Assembly (NCBI GenBank): GCA_003864495.1
Contig: ML133461.1
Coordinates: 248,001-312,000, forward strand
Length of the DNA: 64,000 nucleotides
From: Nemopilema nomurai
Lineage: Eukaryota; Cnidaria; Scyphozoa; Rhizostomeae; Rhizostomatidae
Direction of reading: 5' to 3'
Shown here piece after piece: positions 35,051-48,100 of this stretch. Positions within the stretch are counted from its first letter, which is position 1. Each line of letters begins with the position of its first letter. The translations under genes and the position numbers were made by a program. The notes under the pieces were generated by a model. It was not told the DNA's origin and ran no database searches. It saw nothing but the letters and a program-made list of their open reading frames with translations.

Positions 35051-36270
35051 CAGTCCTATAGCTCTTTGCTGTTTTAACTATGGCAAATTAATCCCTGATT
35101 TATTAAACCTCGACGGTCCTGAAGTGAAATCTTGCCTTAGTTTGATTCACTTTGTAGTCACCAGAATGGAAAGGAAATTCTATTCATTATATTGGAAAAT
35201 GGTGAAACGTTTCGAAGTCACTTTCAAGACAGTCGATGTTACTCGACATTGATCACTGTCATTATGAAGACTGTCAAAAAGGCGTGACCGAAAGAAGTGC
35301 TTATGCCACTATTAATAAAAATGCCAAAGAAAAAAGCGGATGAAGATGGGCAGATTAAAGGCGGTCTTGCTAATGAGGCCAGACATCGTAACTGCATGCC
35401 GGATTGGGAGACGGTCCACAGTGAATACGAAGAGGTCGTGGGGCTGTTGTCGGAAGCTGAACCAAATCATGAAGAAGAATTTCTGCGTTCAAATATTAAA
35501 CATTTAGTCACGAATAAAGGCAAATTTAATAAATGAGAACTGATTTGCTTAATAAATTGGAGATTTGCAAGAAGGCTATAAATAGTGGCGGAAGAAGTGG
35601 CTTCCGAAAAGTTGTTAGCTCATGTCTACGGAGAATGTTTTGATTCGAAGAGTAGTTTTGTAGCCGCTCATCCAAACATTCAACCAAATCAGACACTGAA
35701 GTCAAAAGCCTTTCCCTCAGAGATTCCATCGTCACAGTTGTTTATGCTTTCATTGGCGTTGAGATATTGTCTTGCATTTTGCAAAAGCCTCACTAGAATG
35801 GTGTCACAAGCCGTGACTTCAATCATAACCATAAAGGTTCGTTCAAGCCCGTTTAAACTAGAAACAGTAGCAAGATTTGGGAAAGGAACCAAAAAGTTTA
35901 ACATTTTAGCGAAACCAAGAAAAACCGAGACCACTCCCAAAATAGCAAGGAATCAAGATGCTTGGTGTTATGCCAAGATGACTAACTCTATTGTGAGTTT
36001 AAATACAGTGCTGATATTCGGTCATAACGTAAACCTGATGGTCTGATGTTCTAAAACGAGCATGGGAAGTTTATGTATAATTTAGGCTAAATCATGTTTA
36101 ATATATTTTCTAATTTTGTATATATATAAATTTATTTTACATTTTACTGTGGCGGGGAGCCTGTAGACAACAGTTTTGTTGAGTCATTCTCAACTCAAAT
36201 TAATATTATCAAAATTATGTGTGATCTCTTCTGAAGAGTAATTTTCATATTCACCAAACATTGCAAGGCT

Positions 36271-36656
36271 GGAATACACTAGACATTAGTCGACTGGCAA
36301 CTAATAAAAGTCGTGGAAGAAGTATATAATTAATGAAAAAATGCCCAACAAGTTTTTAAAGGACATCCTAATCAATGATTTAAGTTTGTCTGCCTTCTCT
36401 AGTTGCAACTCACAGAGCAGTATGTTTATACACCAAAATTGTTCATACCCCTAAAAAACTGAATCATGACAGGACTTAAATGTTTACTTTAAGAAGGCAT
36501 TCAAAAAAATTTTAAGAAAATTTAGCCTAATGAGGGGTTAAAGTGAGACATTAGACAGTTCAGTCCGCACAAAATAGGCAATGACATTGATATGAGTTTT
36601 TCATTCGGTCCTTTATAGCATTTAGTTGCCAGTCAACTGAATGCATAGTGTATTCC
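36271..36656. repeat. MITE-like inverted-repeat element, copy 3
   Basis: Same inverted ends as copies 1 and 2 and at the same place in the unit. Confidence 0.6.
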
Positions 36657-38149
36657 AACTTTTACAGCTTCTAAAGATGTACAATATAGCCTATATTTCA
36701 TTTTTCGTCTTTTATGTATATAGTTACACACTAAGGAATGTGCAATACTCAAATCTAAGCATAGATTCTGGTATATATATACAACAAGAGGCATGAAATA
36801 AATGTTGCAATTTAAACTAATGTTGCAACAAAAGTTGTAGAGGTTATATTTGCCCTAGCTTGAAGAGACTCTAGCACTCAGAAGAATTTTCATTTTACAG
36901 CTTTCTAACAGCTTTCTGACTGTTTGAAAGGAATGAATTTCCAGCTCTTCATGCTGATCAATAAATTTTTATCAAGTAGTAGTGTAATATAGTTATAATA
37001 ATGCTTCTAGTAAGTTATTAGGTACTTTTAAGCTATACTGTTGTTTATTTTAGAGGTAATTTACCCTAGAATAATTTTCTGTTATGGTTATGTGGGGTTT
37101 TAGTCTTTTGACTTGTGCTGAAAAGTTTGGCATAAGAATTAAAGCTGATTGAAATTAAGTGATTCGAACGCATTCATATTTAAGACACTCTTCATATGAA
37201 AAATGTTTGCAAGAAACTTGACAGGCTTGAAACAGTTCCAAGATGAAAAAATGTTATAGTTATAATCAGCTATTGCAAAAAAGCCATAAAAACTTAAAAT
37301 AAACACTTTTCAAAAGAGCTCTTTTAGACTTAAATCTAAGCATAGATTTACTGTGAAATTCTGTCCTATACTATAAAAACAATTACTTAAACAGAAAAGA
37401 CTGTTACCGTCATGCTAAAAACCTATTGCCTAAAAAACGGAAATTAGCCATATGTGTGGTACTTGATTTGAGAAATTAACCATACATACCTTATTGTCAC
37501 ACATGTATGTGGCATACAAATCTATTAGGGATAAACTTATTCTAACTTAAAGGTAAAGATCAACAACAACGGTTATGACTTCTCTTTCAACAATTGCGCT
37601 TATCATCTCAGCTTAGCACAAGAACAGATATCGAGTGTAGACCCGTCAGAGTTATAAATGCCCATCACTAGACCATATACTTATCACTAAACTCTCAAGT
37701 CAACTCCCGTGTCCACCTAACAGGGGAGCAAAAAGTAGCAGAAGTAACACAAATCGCTCGAAGACCAGTTAGAGTAACACTGAATGACAATGTTTCGATC
37801 CTATTTTTTAAGTCAACTCATATTTGGTTTTAGTTTTTAGTCTCAACTCCAACTGTTCATCACGTTCAACAAAGAAAATTTCTTCCTTTTTTGATATTGC
37901 TTTAGTTGGTCATTTCGCACCCAATTCAAAAGACACTGAATTTTCCCACAGAACACCCTGAGAGTATAACGTTTGAAGTTATAACGAAGTTTAACTTCGC
38001 CCCAATGAAAAAAATTATAAAGCAAAAGATGGCTTGTTATCAAGACTTTTGATAATAAGATGTATGCTCTAGCTTATAGATGCTCTACCTCTAGAAAATA
38101 TTTTATCCCACATTCTTCGAAAGCTTCCTAGCTGTCTTGCTTAGAATGC

Positions 38150-38423
38150 ATTCCTGATTATATAGCACCTGAACATTCTAGCACCCTATACAACAGCCCT
38201 CCAATTTTCCCACCGGAAACTTCAAGATGGTAACTTAAGCCCAATAATCTGAAGACGAAATATTGATAGGAGGAGCGGATAATGTGACAAGAAGACATTG
38301 GTCCTCGATATCTTCTAACAAAGGTGAGTTTTATTACTTTTGTTAGTGTATAAATTCTCTGATCTTGCTATGGCACTCCAGAAACGAAGCCAAAAGGAAG
38401 AATCACAGCTTACATAAAGACCG
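38150..38423 (+). promoter_or_regulatory. Promoter and 5' leader of secreted peptide gene, unit 3
   Basis: A TATATAG box lies near 38159. The leader carries the same short upstream ORFs, including start-stop ATGTGA at 38282-38287. Donors end exons at 38323 and 38423. The sequence is nearly the same as in unit 2. Confidence 0.45.
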
Positions 38424-39129
38424 GTGAGTTTTGCTCATTTTTACATTTTCTCTTGTGGACATTTTTCTACGTTACAAAGTAGGTATACACGTTTCTACCT
38501 ATTTATCTTTTCCTATCTAAGGATGTAAATCAAAGTGGATCCACCACACTCTATATAATAGTTTTTCTTGAAAATTGATAAATTCACAAACTTTCGAAAA
38601 CGATTTGCAAAACACTGTGCATTATATCTGATACACCGAAAAGTTTCACAATCATTTCAAATAAAAGTAATAAAAGAAAGATTTATTAACTGTGATTACT
38701 TGGTAAAAATGTTTTGACAGTTCTGAATCTAAAGCTAGGTAGAGAATAAAAAATATGGATTACTTGACTAGATGAAAATTGCATTTTTCAGCGACGCAAG
38801 ACAGTTGCCCTTCTTTCAACTTCTTTTTGTCTCGCCAGAAAATTTAAAAAAACCAAAAGGATACAAACGTCAATTAAAAACTTTTATCAAAATGCAATAC
38901 GTCAACTGATGCCAAAAGATTTTGAATAAAATGAAATTTTCAAGAAATAAAACACAGATATTTACCGTTATAATGCTATGCAACAAATAAACACATCGTG
39001 TATTCACTGCTAAACTGGCATTATAGTTATTATAATTATGTGTAAATATGGATACATATAATGAGTTCAAACAAGTGATTCTAATGAAACTACTATTTGT
39101 TTTTTTTCAGTTTTAAAGGCATACCAAAG

Positions 39130-39420
39130 ATGATTTTGATAATCGCATGCGTTCTGTCCATTGCATTGATGACGTCAGCGCTCCCAAGAGATCAGACCGG
39201 GGACCAGGGACTGGCTGATGGAGGGGGACGTGGCGCTATTCAAGTTTACGAAGGGATGAACCAGATGCTTTGCTGTGTGCCAGTTCCTTGCGACTCGGAA
39301 AACGAAAGGAAGACAAAGAGGGGAAGTTTTTTTCGCAGGTTTCCATTGAGACCACCTCACACCGCAATGCGGGGCCAATGGCAAGCCCATAGAGCCTTTC
39401 TCAAACAGTTCGGGCAATAA
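39130..39420 (+). CDS. Secreted peptide precursor, array copy 3
   Basis: The 96-residue product is the same as copy 2. It has a signal peptide at 1-17, three cysteines at 48, 49 and 54, KTKR at 61-64 and a cationic C-terminus. A T-tract/CAG acceptor ends at 39110. The TAA stop lies within AATAAA. Coding identity with copy 2, while the flanks differ by indels, fits selection or recent gene conversion; too few sites exist to separate the two by eye. Confidence 0.8.
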   Translation: MILIIACVLSIALMTSALPRDQTGDQGLADGGGRGAIQVYEGMNQMLCCVPVPCDSENERKTKRGSFFRRFPLRPPHTAMRGQWQAHRAFLKQFGQ

Positions 39421-39714
39421 AAGACTTGCTGCCCAGGAGCCTCACTTAAGCTTCAAAATCTGCTTAATGAACTGATCCTATTTTAGTAACTAATGCTAAT
39501 TGTCTATAATGTGTAATGGCTTGCTTTGCTGATGAAATCAACTCAAAATCATTCATGTCTCAATATTCTCTAAATTTTTGGTTCTTCAAATGTCTATTTA
39601 AAGCAACCTTTAGTCATGAGTAGTTTCCCTACAATTTTACCACATGAGATACCAATTTTAACAGCGGGAGATTAAACTTGGCCTATATTCAATGATTCAG
39701 TTTTATATTGCCGC

Positions 39715-40495
39715 AACGCTTCGAATAAAAGGCCCTTTTCCTAAACACCTTCTCGATTAAACCCTCCCCCTGTTTCAATTTTTTCAATAAACACTTCCTC
39801 TATTAAACGCCCCCTGTGAACAAGTGCTTTGTGGTACAAAACTTCACAATTGCTAGAAAAAGCGGAACTATTTTTCGCATACTTAAAAGTAATTTTTTTC
39901 GTCCGACACTCCTCAGAGTATGCAAACGTCGGAAGATAACCAAAAACTGACCGAATAAATAGCCAGATGCGGATCGAAAACACTAGAGGGTGATAAGCAG
40001 AGCGCGTGATTGGTTATTATTGACCAATCTGCGTTACTTAACACCTCACTTTAGAAGAGCCCAAGGGAAAAGACGAACTCTTTCTGTCTACAAAGAATGG
40101 GATTTTCCATTGAAATATAGACAGACTCCAAAACACCTAGGTGAAAGGACGACCTAGCTTGCCCAATTATACGAAAATTGTCGTCACTGTATGTTTTGGC
40201 GCAATCTGGATAAACGCCCCCTCGAATAGACGCCCCACTGTAGAGGGGCGTGCATTCGAAACACACAGACCGAAGCTGCTTCTTCCTTTTCACATCATCG
40301 AGGAAGACGATGCTGATGATGACTTTAGATATTTAGATGTTTTTTAAAATTATACTTCTGGTACCTAAGTGCGATCATCATAACATTTTTTAAAGAAATT
40401 GCTTAGGAAGAGTGAAAAGAATCAATAACCACCCCCTTTTTAAAAGCCACCTCGAATAGAAGCCCCTTACGATATAAAAGCATTTCATAAACAGG
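39715..40495. repeat. GC-box repeat, copy 3
   Basis: Equivalent to copy 1 without the deletion seen in copy 2. It contains the CGCCCC/GGGGCG hairpin near 40217-40256. Confidence 0.6.
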
Positions 40496-40669
40496 CGTTT
40501 AAACGAAGCATGACATTATGCGGACTCAAAAGCCTGTAGGACTTGTTGCTCATCAAAAAAGTGTTCTAAATAGTCAAACGGAACCAAAATATGTTTTAAA
40601 CCTGACCGGTGCGCAAGCGCCATTTGCACTCCTCTAGATCCGCCACTTGCTCTCTCAAGCCCAATGAGC

Positions 40670-41695
40670 AGTTAATTTGTACACCAAGTTATTTCGTTTC
40701 TTGAACGACTTGCATGCAAATTGTCCTCGCAATTTTCAGTTCCAAATCTTCATTCCGACTCTTGAGAGTGAGAGAGATGTTTCTTTTTTATGATAACCAG
40801 CATGGCATGAGCTTTGAAATTAAAAGAAAATTTGTTGCCATTCAGCCATGTCTCCAGTTGGTTAAGTAATTTCCACTTCTACTTGTATACTGAATGCCTT
40901 CTTAAAAAAGCTTATTATCAGTGATTGTTAATGTCAAATATCATTGCTAATAGCCTCATTCAGCTGAGTCAAATATAGATTGGTGACTGGTGTCATCAGC
41001 ATGCATGGACACAATGGAATGTTGGACAGCCAGCGGGAGGTCATGTGGATCAGAAAAGTTAAGGCCCAAGACATGAACCTTGAGGAACCCAACCTCTACC
41101 TTCCCTACCAACCCGAAAAAATCTCACGATGCTGGATGCCATAAGCGTCAAATTTTAGCACAGAAGTTTATGGTCAACAGCATTAAGAGCCTTTTTGAGT
41201 TCAATGAATACTAGCTAACCAAGTTCCAACTCATTGTACCAATCATCAGTATTTTCAAGTAAACAAGTTGGTGTAGACCGAAGGCTCAAAAACCCTAATT
41301 GGTCATTGAAAAGTTGACCATTTTGGTCCATGTGTTAGTAGAGTTGATTGGTTACAAGTTTTTCAGAGATAACTGGTAAGACTGATATGGGTCGATAATT
41401 AGACTTCTCAATTGCATCTCCATCTTTGAAAATTGGAGTGACTCTAGCTACATTCCATGAGTCAGGAAAATGACTGTTGTTGACAATGAATGTAGTAAAC
41501 AGAGGAGCAAGCGAGTTTTCAATGAAAGGCAGGGCAAGCTTCAGAAAGAAGCTAAAGATGTTGTCAGTCCTAAAGCTCTTTGCTGTTTTAACTGTGGCAA
41601 ATTAATCCCTGATTTATTAAACCTCGACGGTCCTGAAGTGAAATCTTGCCTTAGTTTGACTCACTTTGTAGTCACCAGAATGGAGAGAAAAATAT
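40670..41695 (-). mobile_element. LINE reverse transcriptase fragment, copy 3a
   Basis: Same RT blocks as in units 1 and 2. The copy is cut off at an AT-rich joint (ATTAAATATTAAATATTA at 41694-41711), where the internal duplication starts over. Confidence 0.78.
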
Positions 41696-41711
41696 TAAAT
41701 ATTAAATATTA

Positions 41712-42920
41712 ACGTTTAAACGAAGCATGACATTATGCGGACTCAAAAGCCTGTAGGACTTGTTGCTCATCAAAAAAGTGTTCTAAATATAGTCAAACGG
41801 AACCAAAATATGTTTTAAACCTGACCGGTGCGCAAGCGCCATTTGCACTCCTCTAGATCCGCCACTTGCTCTCTCAAGCCCAATGAGCAGTTAATTTGTA
41901 CACCAAGTTATTTCGTTTCTTGAACGACTTGCATGCAAATTGTCCTCGCAATTTTCAGTTCCAAATCTTCATTCCGACTCTTGAGAGTGAGAGAGATGTT
42001 TCTTTTTTATGATAACCAGCATGGCATGAGCTTTGTAACATTAAATGAAAGTTTGTTGCCATTTAGCCCTGTCTCCAGTTGGTTAAAGTAATTTCCACTT
42101 CTACTTGCATACTGAATGCCTTCTTAAAAAATGATTATTATCAGTGATTGTTAATGTCAAATATCATTGTTAATAGCCTCATTCAGCTGAGTCAAATTAT
42201 AGATTGGTGACTGGTGTCATCAGCATGCATGGACACAATGGAATGTTGGACAGCCAGCGGGAGGTCATGTGGATCAGAAAAGTTAAGGCCCAAGACATGA
42301 ACCTTGAGAAACGCCAACCTCTACCTTCCCTACCAACCCGAAAAAATCTCACGATGCTGGATGCCATAAGCGTCAAATTTTTAGCACAGAAGTTTATGGT
42401 CAACAGCATTAAGTGCCTTTTTGAGTTCAATGAATACTAGCTAACCAAGTTCCTACTCATTGTACCAATCATCAGTATTTTCAAGTAAACAAGTTGGTGT
42501 AGACCGAAGGCTCAAAAACCCTAATTGGTCATTGAAAAGTTGACCATTTTGGTCCATGTGTTAGTAGAGTTGATTGGTTACAAGTTTTTCAGAGATAACT
42601 GGTAAGACTGATATGGGTCGATAATTAGACTTCTCAATTGCATCTCCATCTTTGAAAATTGGAGTGACTCTAGCTACATTCCATGAGTCAGGAAAATGAC
42701 TGTTGTTGACAATGAATGTAGTAAACAGAGGAGCAAGCGAGTTTTCAATGAAAGGCAGGGCAAGCTTCAGAAAGAAGCTAAAGATGTTGTCAGTCCTAAA
42801 GCTCTTTGCTGTTTTAACTGTGGCAAATTAATCCCTGATTTATTAAACCTCGACGGTCCTGAAGTGAAATCTTGCCTTAGTTTGACTCACTTTGTAGTCA
42901 CCAGAATGGAAAGGAAATTC
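41712..42920. repeat. Internal duplication in unit 3, with LINE fragment copy 3b
   Basis: From CGTTTAAACGAAGCATGACA the sequence repeats 40497-41695 with scattered differences, including a second minus-strand RT fragment at about 41880-42790. It then continues into the rest of the unit. Confidence 0.88.
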
Positions 42921-43789
42921 TATTCATTATATTGGAAAATGGTGAAACGTTTCGAAGTCACTTTCAAGACAGTCGATGTTACTCGACATTGATCACTGTC
43001 ATTATGAAGACTGTCAAAAAGGCGTGACCGAAAGAAGTGCTTATGCCACTATTAATAAAAATGCCAAAGAAAAAAGCGGATGAAGATGGGCAGATTAAAG
43101 GCGGTCTTGCTAATGAGGCCAGACATCGTGACTGCATGCCGGATTGGGAGACGGTCCACAGTGAATACGAAGAGGTCGTGGGGCTGTTGTCGGAAGCTGA
43201 ACCAAATCATGAAGAAGAATTTCTGCGTTCAAATATTAAATATTTAGTCACGAATAAAGGCAAATTTAATAAATGAGAACTGATTTGCTTAATAAACTGG
43301 AGATTTGCAAGAAGGCTATAAATAGTGGCGGAAGAAGTGGCTTCCGAAGAGTTGTTAGCTCATGTCTACGGATAATGTTTCGATTCGAAGAGTAGTTTTG
43401 TAGCCGCTCATCCAAACATTCAACCAAATCAGACTCAGAGATTCCATCGTCACAGTTGTTTATGCTTTCATTGGCGTTGAGATATTGTCTTGCATTTTGC
43501 AAAAGCCTCACTAGAATGGTGTCACAAGCCGTGACTTCAATCATAGCCATAAAGGTTCGTTCAAGCCCGTTTACACTAGAAACAGTAGCACGATTTGGGA
43601 AAAGAAACCAAAAAGTTTAACATTTTAGCGAAACCAAGAAAAACCGAGACCACTCCCAAAATAGCAAGGAATCAAGATGCTTGGTGTTATGCCAAGATGA
43701 CTAACTCTATTGTGAGTTTAAATACAGTGCTGATATTCGGTCATAACGTAAACCTGATGGTCTGATGTTCTAAAACGAGCATGGGAAGT

Positions 43790-44764
43790 CACGTGGTCAG
43801 CAAAACAAACCACCTGTTTTAGAGCGAAAGGCATGCTGACGCGAGAAGTAAAGAGAACAGAAAGCTTCTAATTTGATGAATTCAGCAGAGCAAAAAGTAA
43901 TTATTGCAACCATTCTATTGTTTTCAATCTCCATACCAGAAGCATTTCTCGCAAGTCCGCAATATACGCGTTAGTGAAAGGTGCATCTCCTAGATTTTAA
44001 TTGTAGCGATTCGAGTAATTTGATTTAATTGCTGCTGACTGTAGTTAAAAAGAGCTTCGGTTATTTCGTCAGTACAAACCAATCGACCTGTGGCAACGAC
44101 TGGATTGAAGACTCTGCAACTGGTAAGTGTTCTACTGGACAATTTCTTTGACTTTCTGAGTTTCTGAAAAGATTCTTTGAAGCACGCCTAGCCTTTTTTG
44201 CCGTGTTAGTTACAATTAATTTTACTAGAGCTGCTTCCTAATAGATGCTATGCATCTTAGTGTGGATTCAAAAACGCATTCAATATCTGCAGGGATCACG
44301 TCTTGGTTCGTGAGCAGATGTATGAAAATGTAGAGATTGACCTATTAAACACTGCTCAAGCGTTCTTGTGTCAGTCTAAAACTGTTTCTAAAACTGCTCG
44401 AAATAAGCTTCAACAAGGTTTATGGCATAAGGTACATTCTCCTTCGGAAATTTCGTCAAGGATGGGAGAAAGGAGAGCAAAATGTCTCTTAAAAGACAGC
44501 CAAAGAACTCTCTTTGTCAGAGTTGTCAGGCTTTTTCGAAGGGACAATGGACCTCCCAAATAACCAGAGGTAACTTATACTGCTGTGAATTTTCCCCATC
44601 AAATTATTATAACGATAATAAAAGTGCATATATATATATATATATATTGGCTTGGATCCATTCTTACTGAGGCAAGGACATGACTTTGGGCTTGTGAAGG
44701 GATTGAAGAACTATGAATTGACAAATGTATCGCCAATTCTTTTCAGGTTGGGCTCGAACGTATC
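43790..44764 (+). promoter_or_regulatory. Upstream region and probable 5' exons of the 44765 gene
   Basis: Donor-like sites are CTG|GTAAGT (exon end 44122) and CAGAG|GTAACT (exon end 44569). An acceptor TTTTCAG ends at 44746, 18 bases before the main ATG. The exon ending at 44569 includes an ATG (44482) opening MSLKRQPKNSL, which faintly resembles MALQKRSQKEE in the array leader. A (TA)n microsatellite lies at about 44628-44647. Confidence 0.45.
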
Positions 44765-45130
44765 ATGCTGTCTGCATTGGCAATTCTTCTACTGGCCGGG
44801 GTGGCAATCGGCACGCCAATCCACTTGCCTGGTATCAAAGCCACAAGAAAGCTAGAGCAGGATATTCAGGGCGATGAAATTACATTGGAAAATCTCAAAC
44901 AACTCGACAATGATCACACAATCCGGGACCTCCTGGAAGCAAAGCGAATCGTCGAGCGGGAAGGCTGGCCTGTGCAGGTAGACGATCCACCTATAGTGGA
45001 TGAACCCCCACACAGGAATGGCCTTGCTGTTGGTCATGGTTTGTTGTCAATGATAAACGAAGGAACAAGGAGCGACAAACTTGAAATGCTTTTGAAGTTC
45101 TTCAATATTATCCAGGGAAAAAGCCAATAG
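44765..45130 (+). CDS. Secreted acidic precursor protein, next to the array
   Basis: A 121-residue ORF with a signal peptide at about 1-16 (MLSALAILLLAGVAIG). The rest has no cysteine. It is acidic in the middle (Asp/Glu-rich, with a DDPPIVDEPP stretch), then Gly-rich, ending in an amphipathic Leu/Phe-rich segment (KLEMLLKFFNII). A clean acceptor (TTTTCAG to 44746) precedes the ATG, and AATAAA follows at 45242-45247, which supports a real last exon. The mature part does not resemble the array peptide, but the gene layout does: leader exons, acceptor a few bases before the ATG, and the whole secreted product in one short exon. No family is recognised and no function is assigned. Confidence 0.72.
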   Translation: MLSALAILLLAGVAIGTPIHLPGIKATRKLEQDIQGDEITLENLKQLDNDHTIRDLLEAKRIVEREGWPVQVDDPPIVDEPPHRNGLAVGHGLLSMINEGTRSDKLEMLLKFFNIIQGKSQ

Positions 45131-48100
45131 GTGAAAGATATAGACAATAACAGAACTCGCTTCTTAGCCGTTGTGAGGGAGAAATCAGGGCCAGCAAGCT
45201 GACGAACTCCACTGCTTTGCTTATTTACTTACTACTTATACAATAAATAAGAGGAAATATTTGTTGTTATCACGATTTTTAGCCTTCTAACTAACTATGA
45301 AACTAAATGTGATCAAGACTGACCTTGCATACAGAATCTCGTCTCTCTACATTCATGTCTGCTGTCCCTTCTTCTCCGATTCCGCTTGTAGGTTGGTGTG
45401 ACGTGTGTTTCTTCTCCTACGCGAAATACAACATATTTTTGTAAAAAGACCACACAAGTTCAGTCCGCTAACAATAACAAAAGTACGTCTTTCTTAGCAA
45501 TTCAATCATCATTTATGCTTCCAATTTATTCCTCCGCAAGTCAGAATGGTTGAGACCACTTGGTCCATAGACAAGCAAAACCCAGGGCTGAACCGATTGT
45601 GGTCATTTTCAGCATCCATTAAAAATTTCTCAATTTTTCTTCAAATGTTCGCTTCAATCTTCAAGCTAAAACTGCATGCTGGCTGATTGGCTGATTGGCT
45701 GATTGGCTGATTGGCATAATTTGATATGCTATCATGTTGATTGGCCAAATTTGAAATTAAAAATTCTCAAAAATATTACTGCAACCAGCCTGGCCACAAT
45801 CTGCTTTTTCTGATCATTCCATCCTAGCTCTAGAAAAGGGCAATACTTCTGCTTCAGTTCCTTTATCCCACTTCCAAAAAAAACTAAAATATTTTCTTCA
45901 ATTAATGTACTTTTCGTCGTCCGAATACACTGAATGAATTAGTTTTTAAAGCTGAATACATGTGCAAAACGATAAACTGAAAGCGGCATTTTGTGGCCAA
46001 AATTGTTGTGTGGAAGATTAGATTTAGCTGCTTATAGAACGTCGAGTAAGTGAAAGAAATAAGTTGGAGAAAGGCATCGTTATGTTTCGAGGAATTTTGG
46101 CAGCATTGCAACAACAATTGACAAAATAGATAGCATATCTCACAAACGCAATAAAACATCGTTTGTCTCACTTTTCGCAGTTTGGCAGCGTTAAGGATAT
46201 GACTTCAACTAATTACGACTTTTATTATTGAGTTGCGTGAGCTGAACGTGTAAACTTTCCTCATTTGGGAAAACGCATAACACATTAAAACCACAGGGGA
46301 ACATTTAGTGAAATATCATCTTTGAAAGACTGAGATACGTTGTTTTGTATGGACAATAACTCAAACGGGTTGCGCGCCATAGCAAAGTGTCCAGTATGCA
46401 GATGTTTTTGAAAGAAAACGGTTTCAATTTGAACAACATGAAAAAGCAAAGGATCATTACCCCCCTAGCTCTGTACAACGGTAAATTACACAAGTTGTGA
46501 GCTAATGTAAAAGTTATGGACCGAGAGACAAAAACACTCTTCACCTATAAACCTGGTTTAGAGGAAGTTTATTGACAAGTTAAATTTATATCGTTGGTAC
46601 AGTTCTTATAAGTGTAGAAAAAATCATCTTTAAGTACATAGAACCATTAAAATCACGTTAACTATATACAGCTGGCAGGGCAATATTTCAAAACAATGTC
46701 AAAGAAATGACACAAATTTGATCAGTCAATGTGATAAAAGAGAGAAAATCTGCGAGGAAATATTCATGTGTATCAGGAAAAATGAGGTTTGAAAAGCTTA
46801 GCAAACATTTAACAGCCAACTCTAACAAAATGGCCAATCAACATTTTTCAAAGGAAATAGTAACGTTTCAGCAATGATGGAGGATTCAAGCCACAAAACT
46901 GATATATCACTGCATGGGAAGCTAAGAATTTAAATCATGCAAGTAAAAATAATGATAGGTTTTCTTGTGTAGAAGCCCTCTTAGCTATTTCTAATAAATA
47001 TAGAGTGGTTTACTGTAAAACGGATGAGCATTCTCAGCGGAACAAACATGAAATTATGGTTTACTGGCACAATACATCAAATTCAAAACAAAATAGCTCT
47101 TGAAATATAGCTCTTTACATTTTAAGTGAAATGACATGGTGGAAGTTACTGCAAAGACTTCAGTGACAATGAGGAAATATTTTAAGAAATGTACTGGGTA
47201 TCAGTTCTTTTGCATCAGAGTAAACAGTTAGGATTTACGAGATTCTCTTGTTAAATCATTGTAAAAATTCATTCTGAAAAGTAAAACCAAACAGGAAATT
47301 CTTTAAACACATGAATTTGGCTATCTTTATCTCTTATGTTGAAAAATTGGTTGCAAAAATGAAGTATGAAAAAATTCAATCTAACGACTCTAAGAGGCAA
47401 GATTAGCGATGTTGCTTAAAAAGTGTTGCTTAGAAAGACGTTTTTGACGCATCTTAGAACGAGGCTCCCGTTAGATAAAAAGAATAAATAGTTTACCATT
47501 ATTGAACATATTTGAATTGTTGACAGAATGATGAAAAGTGTTTCATAAAAACTTTTGTCATTTAATTTCGGCAATTTTGCAAACGGGAGTACATTTTTCG
47601 ACACCTAGGAGCTTTTAGATGTTCTCACCATGGACCCTTTCCCTCTTTCCTGTCCCTTACCTGTATGCTGAGAGTAGAGGATCGTAAAATTAGACAAGTC
47701 CCATGTATTAGCTATATAGGTAATCTTATTAACGAAGATGCAATGTCTGTTAAAGGGGTCAAACGAACAACAGCATTAGCAAAGTCTGCATAAAGAATAG
47801 TACTCTGAGAAACTGCGAATGTCAACAAAACAGCGCATGCTATATTTTTTGTCCATCCTGCCTTCTGCTATAGGAGTGAGTTTTTGAGACATGAACATCC
47901 AATTTGAAGCAGCTCTGGAATGTGGTTCTTAAGAAAAAAGATGAAAGTACCTTGGACAGACAAGGTAAACAACTAGGCTTCTTGCAAGAGCCGGTTTAAA
48001 TAGAGAATAATACTGAGAATGAGAACAGGGAATACTGTAAATGAAGGGCCTAGCTCGATGGATCTTAGAAAACGGTATTAGAATGAAAAAGAAAGAATAA

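Larger units (their letters stand above)
29720..36070. repeat. Tandem array unit 2 (6.35 kb)
   Basis: The shortest unit, with one promoter copy and no Tc1/Penelope insert. It lacks about 110-150 bases present in units 1 and 3 near 31135, and a 70-base part of the GC-box repeat near 33407. Both junctions read CATGGGAAGT|TTATGTATAA. This joint does not occur at the left edge of unit 1, so it marks the duplication breakpoint. Confidence 0.93.
36071..43789. repeat. Tandem array unit 3 (7.7 kb)
   Basis: It starts at the same TTATGTATAATTTAG and ends at CATGGGAAGT, after which unique sequence (CACGTGGTCAGC) resumes. It is longer than unit 2 because of an internal duplication: 40497 to about 41695 is repeated from 41712. 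Confidence 0.93.
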
